Source: Amycolatopsis pittospori (GTDB lineage Bacteria > Actinomycetota > Actinomycetes > Mycobacteriales > Pseudonocardiaceae). Taken from it: a stretch of 64,000 bases of DNA. Below the pieces are notes generated by a model, which saw only the letters and a program-made list of their open reading frames with translations, was not told the origin of the DNA and did no database searches. Every line of letters begins with the position of its first letter. The first letter of the stretch is position 1. Where the stretch lies: assembly GCF_013870525.1 (NCBI RefSeq), contig NZ_JACBXD010000007.1, positions 62,001 to 126,000 on the forward strand, read 5' to 3'. Below, piece by piece: positions 46,747-55,005 of this stretch. The position numbers and the translations under genes are program-made.

Positions 46747-47504
46747 CAGTCCATTTCATCGGCGCCGGCCCCGGCGCGGCCGACCTCATCACCGTGCGGG
46801 GCCGCGACCTCCTCGGCCGCTGCCGAACCTGCCTGTACCCCGGCAGCATGACGCCGACGGATCTGCTCGCCTATTGCCCGGATGACGCGGACCTCGTCGA
46901 CACCGCGAACCTCGACCTCCCCGCGATCGTCGAGCGCATGGTCGAGGCCCACCGGAACGGCCACGAGATCGCGCGGCTCTGCTCCGGGGATCCGTCGATC
47001 TACAGCGCGGTCGCCGAGCAGATGCGCCGCCTCGACGCCGCCGGCGTCCCCTACGACGTCACTCCCGGCGTGCCCGCGTTCGCCGCCGCGGCCGCACTGC
47101 TCAAACGCGAACTGACCGTGCCCGAGGTGGGCCAGAGCCTGGTCGTCACGCGGGCGCAGGCGCGGTCCACCGCCATGCCGCCGGGTGAGACGCTGGCGAA
47201 CTTCGCCCGCACCGGCACCACGCTCGCGCTGCACCTGGCGATCAACCGCATCGAGCAAGTAGTCGACGAATTGCTGCCGTTCTACACCGACGACTGCCCT
47301 GCGGCCGTGGTCGCGCTCGCGAGCCAGCCGGGTGAACAGGTGCTGAGGGGAACGCTCGGCACCATCGCGGCCCAGTCCCGCGAAGCCGGGATCAGCCGCG
47401 CGGCGATGATCTTCGTCGGAGAAGTCCTTGCGGCCGAAGGGTTTCCCGATAGTTTTCTCTACTCGGCCACCCGTGATCGAGCTAGCCAACCGGAGTCACT
47501 GTGA
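46743..47504 (+). CDS. cobM: Precorrin-4 C11-methyltransferase
   Basis: 253 residues, tetrapyrrole methylase fold. VHFIGAGPGAADLITVRG is the SAM-binding start, then CLYPGSMTP, ARLCSGDPSIYSAVAEQMRR and DVTPGVPAFAAAAALL. GTG 46743 overlaps the cobL stop by GTGA. It methylates C11 of precorrin-4 to give precorrin-5. It overlaps the next gene by GTGA as well. Confidence 0.96.
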   Translation: MTVHFIGAGPGAADLITVRGRDLLGRCRTCLYPGSMTPTDLLAYCPDDADLVDTANLDLPAIVERMVEAHRNGHEIARLCSGDPSIYSAVAEQMRRLDAAGVPYDVTPGVPAFAAAAALLKRELTVPEVGQSLVVTRAQARSTAMPPGETLANFARTGTTLALHLAINRIEQVVDELLPFYTDDCPAAVVALASQPGEQVLRGTLGTIAAQSREAGISRAAMIFVGEVLAAEGFPDSFLYSATRDRASQPESL

Positions 47505-48496
47505 AGAACGTGCGCTGGGGCCTGCTGGCCGCCGGGAACATCGCCGCCGAGTTCGCGGCGGGCGTCGAGGAGAGCAAGCACGGCGTGCTCGAAGCCGTCG
47601 CCGCGCGCTCCGGCGACCGGGCGGCCGAGTTCGCGAGCCGATTCGAGATCCCGAAATGCTACGGCTCCTACGAAGACCTGCTCGCCGATCCGGACGTCGA
47701 CGCGGTCTACATCTCGACGCCGCATCCGCTGCACGGCGAATGGGCGATCCGCGCGGCCGAGGCCGGCAAGCACATCCTGTGCGAGAAACCGCTGACCGTC
47801 GACGTCGGCGAAGCCGAGAAGGTCATCGAAGCGGCCCGCTTGAACGACGTCTTCCTCATGGAGGCGTTCATGTACCGGCTGCATCCGCAGATCCGGCGGC
47901 TGGCCGAGCTGATCTCCTGCGGCGCCATCGGCGAGGTCCGCGCGGTCGACGTCGCCTTCAGCTACAACTTCGCCGTCCCCCGGCTGACCGATCCGGCGCT
48001 CGGCGGCGGCGGGATCTTCGACGTCGGCTGTTACTGCACGTCGCTCGCGCGGCTGGTCTCGCAGGCGGCTACCGGGCAGGACGTCGTGGAGCCCGAAGAG
48101 GTCCTCGGGATGGCGAGGCTCGACGAGAACGGCGTCGACGAGGTCGCGTTCGGCCTGCTGCGACTGCCCGGCGGGATCGTCGCGCAGGTGGCCTGCGGGT
48201 TCCAGCTCACCCAGGACGACCACATCCGCGTCTACGGCTCGCGAGGACAGCTATACGTGCCGAAGCCCGCGTGGATCCACGAGATGCGCAAACCGAAGAC
48301 GTCGCAGATCATCCTCACGCCGGAAGACGGCGAGCCCGAGGTGATCGAGGTCGAAGCGACGCAGGGCCTCTTCGCTCGCGAAGCCGACCATGTCGCCACG
48401 CACCTCGCCGACCGTCAGGCCCCCGAGCTCACCTGGGCGGAGACGCTCGCCAACCTGCGCACCCTGGAACGGTGGCGCGCCGCCGTGGCCCGATGA
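47501..48496 (+). CDS. Gfo/Idh/MocA-family oxidoreductase inside the cob operon
   Basis: 331 residues. The Rossmann start VRWGLLAAGNIAAEFAAGVE binds NAD(P). CEKPLTVDVGEAEKVIEAAR carries the conserved EKP, where Lys is catalytic in this family. The C-terminal alpha/beta domain includes MEAFMYRLHPQIRRLAELI and GGGIFDVGCYCTSLARLV, the D-x3-H-equivalent region (DVGCYC). Family members oxidise or reduce sugars, inositols, dihydrodiols or biliverdin. It overlaps cobM upstream by GTGA and cobK downstream by ATGA. No cobalamin step is known to need it, so the tight coupling is unexplained. Confidence 0.9.
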   Translation: MKNVRWGLLAAGNIAAEFAAGVEESKHGVLEAVAARSGDRAAEFASRFEIPKCYGSYEDLLADPDVDAVYISTPHPLHGEWAIRAAEAGKHILCEKPLTVDVGEAEKVIEAARLNDVFLMEAFMYRLHPQIRRLAELISCGAIGEVRAVDVAFSYNFAVPRLTDPALGGGGIFDVGCYCTSLARLVSQAATGQDVVEPEEVLGMARLDENGVDEVAFGLLRLPGGIVAQVACGFQLTQDDHIRVYGSRGQLYVPKPAWIHEMRKPKTSQIILTPEDGEPEVIEVEATQGLFAREADHVATHLADRQAPELTWAETLANLRTLERWRAAVAR

Positions 48497-49236
48497 CGCT
48501 GCTGATCCTGGGCGGCACCGGCGAAGCCCGGGACCTGGCGAAGGAACTGGTCGCCGGTGGCGAGCACGTCGTCTCGTCCCTGGCCGGCCGCGTCGCACGG
48601 CCGAAGCTGCCCGACGGCGAAGTCCGCGTCGGCGGCTTCGGCGGTCCAGAAGGTCTCGCGCGCTGGCTGACCGAGAACGACGTCGAAGCGGTCATCGACG
48701 CGACGCACCCCTTCGCCGAGCAGATCGGCGCCAACGCGGCCACCGCGGCGCGGGAAACGAACACACCGCTGCTCAGGCTCGCGAGGCCGGGATGGACCGA
48801 ACAGCCCGGCGACGACTGGCAGTGGGCCGACGACCTCGGCCACGCCGCGCGCCTGCTCCCCGGACTCGGCGATCGCGTGTTCCTCACCAGCGGGCGTCAG
48901 GGCCTCGCCGCCTTCGCCGGGCTGGACCTCTGGTTCCTGATCCGCTGCGTCGATCCGCCCGAGGCACCGCTCCCCCGTCGTCACGAAGTCCTGCTGGACC
49001 GAGGCCCGTACGAGCCCGCGAAGGAACGCGCGCTGATGGAACAGCACCGTGTGCAGGTGCTCGTCACCAAGGACAGCGGCGGCGGGATGACCGCGGCGAA
49101 GCTCACCGCGGCCCGGGAACTCGACCTCCCGGTGGTCGTCGTCCGGCGACCCCTGCGACCTGAAACGGCCAGCGTAACGACAGTTCAGGACGCCTTAACC
49201 TGGCTGAGCGTCACGACCAAGGGCAGCCCTGCGTAA
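48493..49236 (+). CDS. cobK: Precorrin-6A reductase
   Basis: 247 residues. LILGGTGEARDLAKELV, VIDATHPFAEQIGANAATAA and VTKDSGGGMTAAKLTAAREL are the three family signatures. It reduces precorrin-6A to precorrin-6B with NADPH, before CobL acts. ATG 48493 overlaps the oxidoreductase stop by ATGA. The emb gene follows 33 bases later from its own promoter. Confidence 0.95.
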   Translation: MTLLILGGTGEARDLAKELVAGGEHVVSSLAGRVARPKLPDGEVRVGGFGGPEGLARWLTENDVEAVIDATHPFAEQIGANAATAARETNTPLLRLARPGWTEQPGDDWQWADDLGHAARLLPGLGDRVFLTSGRQGLAAFAGLDLWFLIRCVDPPEAPLPRRHEVLLDRGPYEPAKERALMEQHRVQVLVTKDSGGGMTAAKLTAARELDLPVVVVRRPLRPETASVTTVQDALTWLSVTTKGSPA

Positions 49237-49256
49237 GCCGTTCGGACCAGACCCGT

Positions 49257-49262
49257 TAGCGT
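49257..49262 (+). promoter_or_regulatory. -10 hexamer TAGCGT of leaderless emb
   Basis: TAGCGT followed by 7 bases and ATG 49270. There is no ribosome binding site. The same hexamer and spacing precede cobL and the tetR at 4746. Confidence 0.55.
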
Positions 49263-49269
49263 TGCGCCG

Positions 49270-52200
49270 ATGCGTTTGATCGCTGTCACGCTGGGGTTGC
49301 TGTCCGCCTTGTGCGCGTTGGCTTTCCCCTTCCTGCCGGTGGTGCAGGACACAGCGGAGGTCGTCTGGCCAACGGGCGGCGACACCCGCTCCGTCAACGC
49401 GCCCTTGACCGGGTACTGGGCCCAGGATCTGCGCGTCGACCTCCCGTGCACGACCGTCCGTTCGCTGGACGCGCGTTCGCAGGGGCAGGCCCTGTTGTTC
49501 TCCACCGTGCCCGACGGCCGCACCGACCCGCGCGCGGGCAAGGGCGTCGGCCTTCAGCTGCGCATCGACAACGGTGTCCTCCTCGCCTCCAGCCAGGGCC
49601 AGCAGATCGTGCAGCAGCCGCTGCCTCCGCAGTCGACGCCGCAGCACAACTGCGACGTCAAGCTGGTCGCGGACGCCAACCAGATGACGCTGTCCGTCGC
49701 CGACACCGTGGTGTTCCACGCCGAGGGCGACGTCCGGCCGCGGCTGGTCGGGATCTACTCCTCGATCAACTCCGGTAAGGACCCGATCACCGGCCTGCAC
49801 GTCTCGGTCGTCCCGGACACCCGCTACCAGACCTCGCCGACACTGCTGAAATCCATCATCGGGGTGATCGCGGCACTCGCCTTCATCGGCTGCCTGATCG
49901 CGGTGTGGCGGATGGACTCGGGCTTCGCCCGCCGCGCGCCGCGCTGGGCGCCGGTCGGCTGGTGGCGGCTGACCGCCCGCGACGCGACGGTGATCGTGGC
50001 GCTCGGCGCGTGGGTCTTCATCGGCCCGGTCACCTCGGACGACGGCTACATCCTCACGATGTCGAGAGTGGCCGAGGACACCGGCTACCTGACCAACTAT
50101 CACCGCTGGTTCGGCGTCGCCGAGGCGCCGTTCGGCTGGTTCTACCACGTGTATCAGCTGATGGCGCACGTCAGCACGGTGCCGCCGTGGATCCGGCTCC
50201 CGTCGTTCGTACTCGGGGTCCTGAGCTGGCTGCTGATCAGCCGAGAGGTCATGCCCCGCCTCGGCACGCAGGTCCGGACGAGCCGCGCGGCGGGCTGGGC
50301 CGCCGCCGCGGTGTTCCTGGTCTGGTGGATGCCGTTCAACAACGGTGTCCGGCCGGAACCGGTCGCCGCGCTGGGTTCGCTGCTGGCGATCTGCGCCGTC
50401 GAGCGCGCGCTGGTGACGCGACGGCTGCTGCCGCTGGCCCTCGGGCTCACCGCCGCCGGGTTCACCCTGGCCGCGACGCCGACCGGGCTGATCGCGGTCG
50501 CGCCGTTCCTGGTCGCCGCCCGCCCGCTGTTCAAACTGGTCCGCCAGCGCGCCGAGAACGGCTGGCTGCCGGTGCTCGCGCCGGTGCTGGCCGCGGGCTT
50601 GCTGGTGCTGGTCGTGGTGTTCGCCGACCAGACCTTCGCCACCGTGCAGGAGGCGACCCGGATCCGCACGCAGGTCGGCCCGAACCTGTCGTGGTTCCAG
50701 GAACTCGCGCGCTACCAGTTGCTCTTCGAAAGCCTGCCGGACGGATCCGCGCCACGCCGGTTCCCCGTCCTGCTGGTGCTGCTGTGCACCGGGACCTGTC
50801 TGGTGGTGCTGCTGCGCCGCGGCCGGATCCCCGGCGCCGCACTCGGCCCCAGCCGCCGCCTGATCGGCACGGTCGCACTGTTCTTCCTGCTCCTGGCCCT
50901 GACCCCGACCAAGTGGACGCACCACTTCGGCGCGTTCGCCGCCGTCGGCGCGGCCATGGCGGCCTTGACGGCGCTGGCGACGAGTTCGACGGTGCTGCGG
51001 TCCAGGCGGAACCGGGCCGCGTTCCTGGCCGGGCTGCTCGTGGTCGGCGCGCTGGCCGCGACCGGGCCTAACTCCTTCTGGTTCGTCTCGAAACTCGGCG
51101 TGCAGTGGACGGCGGTGGCGCCGTCGATCGGCGGGATCCCGCTGTCGACGATCCTGCTGGTCGCGGCCGCGATCTCCGGGATCTACGCGTTCGTCGAGAA
51201 CGTCCGCGCGCACCGGCCAGGGCTACCCGCCGGTCCACAGGAGGGCCGGAGCCGGTCACTGCGGCTGGGCTCGCTCTCACTGGTGGTCGTCTGCGGTCTG
51301 ATGGCGACGGGTGAATTCGTCAGCATGGCGTGGGCGATCCACAACCAGGCCGGTTCCTACAGCCTCGGTGCCGCGAACTTCGGGCATCTGTCCGGCAAGA
51401 GCTGCAACCTTTCCGACCACGTGATGGTGGAACGGGACGCGGCGACCAGCATCCTGCGCGCCCAGCCGGAGCAGCGCACTGTGCCGGTGAAGAAGGAAGA
51501 GCCGCCCGCCGGCCAGACCCCGCCACCGCTGCCCGATCCCGAACAGGACAACGGCCGCGTGCAGACCGGGTTCCACACCCGCGCGATCGACGACAAGGAC
51601 CCGCTCGCCGAACCGCCGCACGGCTTCAAACCCGAAGAAGTGCCCATGTGGAGCAGCTTCCTCGACCCCGAGACACGCGCCGGACGGCTTCGCAGCGACT
51701 GGTATGCCCTCACCGAGAAGCCCGCCGACGGCCAGATCGTGGTCGCCACCGCGGGCGCGTCACGGCGGCCGACGTCGGTCAGCCTGGACTACGGCGTGGG
51801 CACCCCCGAAGGTGTGAAGGTCATCCGCAGCCAGTTCGTGCTCCCGCCGGGCGCGGGGACGAACGGCTGGAACGACACCCGGATCAACCTGCGCGACCTC
51901 CCCGCCGAGACGACGTCGGTGCGGATCAACATCGTCGACAACGACCTCACCGAGGACGGCTGGATCGCCGCGTCCGCGCCGCGCGTGCCGACGTTCACCA
52001 CGCTGACCGAGAAGATCGCCGGCAAACCGGTGTACGTCGACTGGCCCGCGTCGTTCGTCTACCCGTGCGTGCAGCCGGTGACCTCGCACGACGGCATCTC
52101 GAAGATGCCCGAGTACCGGATCACCGCCGGCGCCGTCGCCGACGAGGCGAACTGGGCTTCCAGCACCAACGGCGGCCCGATCGGCTGGCTCGAAGAGGTC

Positions 52201-52389
52201 GCCGACGAACCCGAGGTGCCCAGCTACCTGATCGGGCAGCCGAGCCAGTCGTGGGGCCAGCTGCTGCAGGTGGAGCCGTTCACCGAGGGGATCGCGCCGA
52301 CGATCATCCACGGCGAGAAGGTCGTCCCCGGCTGGTGGTCGCCGGGTCCCGGACCGCGGCAACCGAACGGCAAGGACCCGACGCGCTAG
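49270..52389 (+). CDS. Emb-type arabinosyltransferase (GT53)
   Basis: 1039 residues, the length of EmbA/B/C. An N-terminal helix (1-25) and first extracellular jelly-roll domain (about 30-190) are followed by many membrane helices. The GT-C catalytic loop is VTSDDGYILTMSRVAEDTGY (about 256-275), where the paired Asp residues are essential. The C-terminal extracellular carbohydrate-binding domain starts near 720. It transfers arabinose from decaprenyl-phosphoarabinose to cell-wall arabinan, the ethambutol-sensitive step in mycobacteria. Only one emb gene is present here, so it cannot be assigned to A, B or C. Downstream are two repeat elements rather than another wall gene. Confidence 0.93.
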   Translation: MRLIAVTLGLLSALCALAFPFLPVVQDTAEVVWPTGGDTRSVNAPLTGYWAQDLRVDLPCTTVRSLDARSQGQALLFSTVPDGRTDPRAGKGVGLQLRIDNGVLLASSQGQQIVQQPLPPQSTPQHNCDVKLVADANQMTLSVADTVVFHAEGDVRPRLVGIYSSINSGKDPITGLHVSVVPDTRYQTSPTLLKSIIGVIAALAFIGCLIAVWRMDSGFARRAPRWAPVGWWRLTARDATVIVALGAWVFIGPVTSDDGYILTMSRVAEDTGYLTNYHRWFGVAEAPFGWFYHVYQLMAHVSTVPPWIRLPSFVLGVLSWLLISREVMPRLGTQVRTSRAAGWAAAAVFLVWWMPFNNGVRPEPVAALGSLLAICAVERALVTRRLLPLALGLTAAGFTLAATPTGLIAVAPFLVAARPLFKLVRQRAENGWLPVLAPVLAAGLLVLVVVFADQTFATVQEATRIRTQVGPNLSWFQELARYQLLFESLPDGSAPRRFPVLLVLLCTGTCLVVLLRRGRIPGAALGPSRRLIGTVALFFLLLALTPTKWTHHFGAFAAVGAAMAALTALATSSTVLRSRRNRAAFLAGLLVVGALAATGPNSFWFVSKLGVQWTAVAPSIGGIPLSTILLVAAAISGIYAFVENVRAHRPGLPAGPQEGRSRSLRLGSLSLVVVCGLMATGEFVSMAWAIHNQAGSYSLGAANFGHLSGKSCNLSDHVMVERDAATSILRAQPEQRTVPVKKEEPPAGQTPPPLPDPEQDNGRVQTGFHTRAIDDKDPLAEPPHGFKPEEVPMWSSFLDPETRAGRLRSDWYALTEKPADGQIVVATAGASRRPTSVSLDYGVGTPEGVKVIRSQFVLPPGAGTNGWNDTRINLRDLPAETTSVRINIVDNDLTEDGWIAASAPRVPTFTTLTEKIAGKPVYVDWPASFVYPCVQPVTSHDGISKMPEYRITAGAVADEANWASSTNGGPIGWLEEVADEPEVPSYLIGQPSQSWGQLLQVEPFTEGIAPTIIHGEKVVPGWWSPGPGPRQPNGKDPTR

Positions 52390-52396
52390 CGCCGAC

Positions 52397-52530
52397 CTCG
52401 CGTGCCTGGGCACGTAACTCGCGTGCCTGAAGACGGATCTCGCGTGCTCGGACGCCGTACATCCGAGTGCGGTAGCCAGGCACGCGAGTCACGTCTCCGA
52501 GCACACGAGATCCGGGCTCCAGCACGCGAC
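52397..52530. repeat. Mirror array of 21-bp phased repeats, copy 2
   Basis: CTCGCGTG occurs at 52397, 52418 and 52439, exactly 21 bases apart. The inverted core (CACGCGAG, CACACGAG, CACGCGAC) is at 52481, 52502 and 52523, with spacings of 21. This repeats the design at 10854, with the same 21-base period and mirror symmetry. It takes up the first half of the 325-base spacer between emb and helR (52390-52714). The second half holds the GCGAAAG hairpin and no gene. Confidence 0.85.
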
Positions 52531-52593
52531 TCCCGCCTTCGCGCCCAGTCACCCCGGGTGAACGGGCCCACCCCCTTACCTACCGCCCCTCGG

Positions 52594-52650
52594 GTGTTGC
52601 GAAAGCCACTTTCACAACACTCAACGTTGCGAAAGTGGCTTTCGCAACAC
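52594..52650. terminator. Hairpin, GCGAAAG family copy 3
   Basis: The arm at 52597-52617 pairs with the one at 52627-52647, with one base changed (TTTCACAA for TTTCGCAA). Flanking GTG/CAC extends the stem by three bases. It lies between the convergent emb and helR genes. Confidence 0.8.
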
Positions 52651-52714
52651 CTCGGTGAAGGCCGTGCTGGGAGATCGCCGTCTGATCACGCGAGTTACGG
52701 TTCGATCAGGTGAG

Positions 52715-54889
52715 TCACGAGGCCAATCCCGCCAAAGCCGACGGCAACGGGCCGTCGTGCAGGACGCCGAGCCGCTGCGTAGCGCGCGTCAGCGCGACGT
52801 ACAGCTCCGCCGCGCCACGCGGACCGTCGGCGAGGATCAGCTCGGGCTCCACGACGAGGACGGCGTCGAACTCGAGGCCCTTCGTCTCCGAAGCGGGCAC
52901 GGTGCCCGGTGTCCCGGGCGGTCCGATCACGATGCTGGTGCCTTCGCGGCCGGCCTCCTCCTGGACGAATTCCTCGATGGCGGCCGCCAAGGAGTCTTCG
53001 GTGACCTTCCGGGACCACGGCTCGACACCGCAGGCACGGACCGAATCCGGCGGTTTGACGTCGGGGGCGAATTCGGCGAGGACCGCGGCGGCGACGGCCA
53101 TGATCTCCGCCGGGGTGCGGTAGTTCACCGTCAGCGACCGGTAGACCCAGCGGCCCGGCACGTACGGCTCCAGCATCGCGTCCCACGACCGTGCGCCCGC
53201 CTCGGACCGGCGCTGCGCCAGATCGCCGACGACGGTGAACGACCGGTTGGGACAGCGGCGCATCAGCACCCGCCAGTCCATTTCGGACAGTTCCTGCGCT
53301 TCGTCGACGACGACGTGCCGGTAGGTCCAGTCCCGGTCCGCGGAGGCGCGTTCGACGAGGCTCCGGGTGTCGTGTTCGACGAACCGATCGGCGAGGTCCT
53401 CGGCGTAGAGCAGGTTTTCCGCGGACAGCAGGACGTCCTCGTCCATCTCCTCGCGGTCCAGCTTCATCGTGTCGAACACCCCGGCGGCGTACTCGGCCTC
53501 GGCCTGCTTCTCCCGCTCGACGGCCTGTTCGGCGGCCTTCTCCGCCGCGATGTCGCGGCCGAGCAGGTCGACGAGTTCGTCGAGCAGCGGCATGTCCGAC
53601 ACCGTCCAGGCGTCGCCGTCGGTCCGCAGCAGCGCCTCGTCGGCACCGGCCGCACGAAGCCGTTCCGGGGACGTGTAAAGGGTTCCCAGCAAGGATTCCG
53701 GCGTCAGGATCGGCCAGAGCGCGTCGAGCGCGGAGGTGAACGTCTCGCTTTCCGCCAGTTCCTTGAGCAGGTCCTTCCGCAGCCGCTCCCACTCGTCGCG
53801 GTCGTCCCGGCTCAGCCAGCCGCGGCCGATCCGCGCGATCGCGCGTTCGGTGAGCACGTAGGTGACGATGTCGGTGAACACCAGCCGGGCCTCGTTGTGC
53901 GGCAGGCCGCTCTTGCGCGCCTCGTCCCTCGCCCATTCCGCGGTCGCGGCGTCGATCCGGACCGTGACGTCGGTGAGTTCGATCGACACCGGTTCCTCCG
54001 GCAGGCTCTGCCGGTCTGCCACGGCCGCGTCGAGGACGTCCAGCATCTTCAGCGAACCCTTGAGCCGCGCGACTTCCGGACCGTCTTCGGCGGTGACGTG
54101 CTTGCCGGGGACGAAATCGCCGGTGGTCATGAACACGACGTCGGTCTCGCCCAGCGACGGCAGGACGCGGCCGATGTGGTGCAGGAACGCCGGATTCGGC
54201 CCGACGACGAGCACGCCGTGCCGTTCCATCCGCTCGCGCTGCGTGTAGAGCAGGTAGGCGACGCGGTGCAGCGCCACCACCGTCTTCCCGGTGCCCGGCC
54301 CGCCCTCGATCACCATCACGCCCGGATGGTCGTGCCGGATGATCTCGTCCTGTTCGGACTGGATGGTCGCGACGATGTCGCGCATCCCCTGCCCGCGCGG
54401 CGCGTTGACGGCAGCGAGGAGGGCGGCGTCACCCCGCGCGTCACCGCCCGGACGTCCGAACACCTCGTCGGTGAACCCGGTCACCTCACGGCCGTGCGTG
54501 TGGAACTGGCGACGGCGGCGCATCTTCTCCGGAGTCGCGCCGGTCGCCGTGTAGAACGGGCGCGATGCCGGTGCCCGCCAGTCGAGCAGCACCGGTTCGT
54601 AGTCGTTCTCCTCGTCGAACAGGCCGATGCGGCCGATGTAGGAACTCTCCCCCGAAACGGCGTCCAGCCTGCCGAAGCACAGGCCGTTGTCCACCACGTC
54701 CAGCCGCCGCGCCTCGCGGTCGAGCGAGCGCACCTCGACGTCCCGCTCCATGACGGTCCCGCCGGTTCCCCCCAGCGCGGCCTTGAACTCCCCCTTCACT
54801 CGCGCGCGTTCGGCGTCCAGGCGCGTGTAAAGCCCGGCGACGTACTCGCGTTCGGAGCTCAGTTCCTCTTCGTACCCCTGAGTGGTCAC
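52715..54889 (-). CDS. helR: HelD/HelR-type superfamily 1 helicase-like protein
   Basis: 724 residues. An N-terminal coiled region (SSEREYVAGLYTRLDAERAR) is of the kind that enters the RNA polymerase secondary channel. Walker A is VIEGGPGTGKTVVALHRV, Walker B lies in HVVVDEAQELSEMDW, and the UvrD-like motif VALTRATQRLGV is near the end. HelR proteins bind RNA polymerase and displace rifamycins, giving tolerance. GTG 54889 follows GGGAG by 5 bases. About 54 bases upstream is a near-perfect rifamycin-associated element. Class II HelD is the alternative name for the same family. Confidence 0.9.
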   Translation of the reverse strand: MTTQGYEEELSSEREYVAGLYTRLDAERARVKGEFKAALGGTGGTVMERDVEVRSLDREARRLDVVDNGLCFGRLDAVSGESSYIGRIGLFDEENDYEPVLLDWRAPASRPFYTATGATPEKMRRRRQFHTHGREVTGFTDEVFGRPGGDARGDAALLAAVNAPRGQGMRDIVATIQSEQDEIIRHDHPGVMVIEGGPGTGKTVVALHRVAYLLYTQRERMERHGVLVVGPNPAFLHHIGRVLPSLGETDVVFMTTGDFVPGKHVTAEDGPEVARLKGSLKMLDVLDAAVADRQSLPEEPVSIELTDVTVRIDAATAEWARDEARKSGLPHNEARLVFTDIVTYVLTERAIARIGRGWLSRDDRDEWERLRKDLLKELAESETFTSALDALWPILTPESLLGTLYTSPERLRAAGADEALLRTDGDAWTVSDMPLLDELVDLLGRDIAAEKAAEQAVEREKQAEAEYAAGVFDTMKLDREEMDEDVLLSAENLLYAEDLADRFVEHDTRSLVERASADRDWTYRHVVVDEAQELSEMDWRVLMRRCPNRSFTVVGDLAQRRSEAGARSWDAMLEPYVPGRWVYRSLTVNYRTPAEIMAVAAAVLAEFAPDVKPPDSVRACGVEPWSRKVTEDSLAAAIEEFVQEEAGREGTSIVIGPPGTPGTVPASETKGLEFDAVLVVEPELILADGPRGAAELYVALTRATQRLGVLHDGPLPSALAGLAS

Positions 54890-54943
54890 AGACTCCCATT
54901 TCCGCAGGTTTCGGCTACGGCGAGTGAGTTTGCGGCATCACCC

Positions 54944-54963
54944 GGGGCTTGTGGCAAGTCCCC
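54944..54963. promoter_or_regulatory. Rifamycin-associated element (RAE) upstream of helR
   Basis: GGGGCTTGTGGCAAGTCCCC is an inverted repeat with the form I recall for the RAE (GGGGCTTG-C-GGCAAG-N-CCC), differing only by T for C at the centre. RAEs control rifamycin-inducible genes in actinomycetes, including helR. Position about 54 bases before the helR start fits. Confidence 0.8.
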
Positions 54964-55005
54964 CTATGCGCTATATGTTTATTACGGAGGGAGTAGTCGT
55001 CCCCT

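Noticed and set aside
49195..51213. 672-codon minus-strand frame opposite emb
   Set aside because: Composition of a shadow frame (Arg, Asp, Gln, His); emb has the GT-C loop and correct length.
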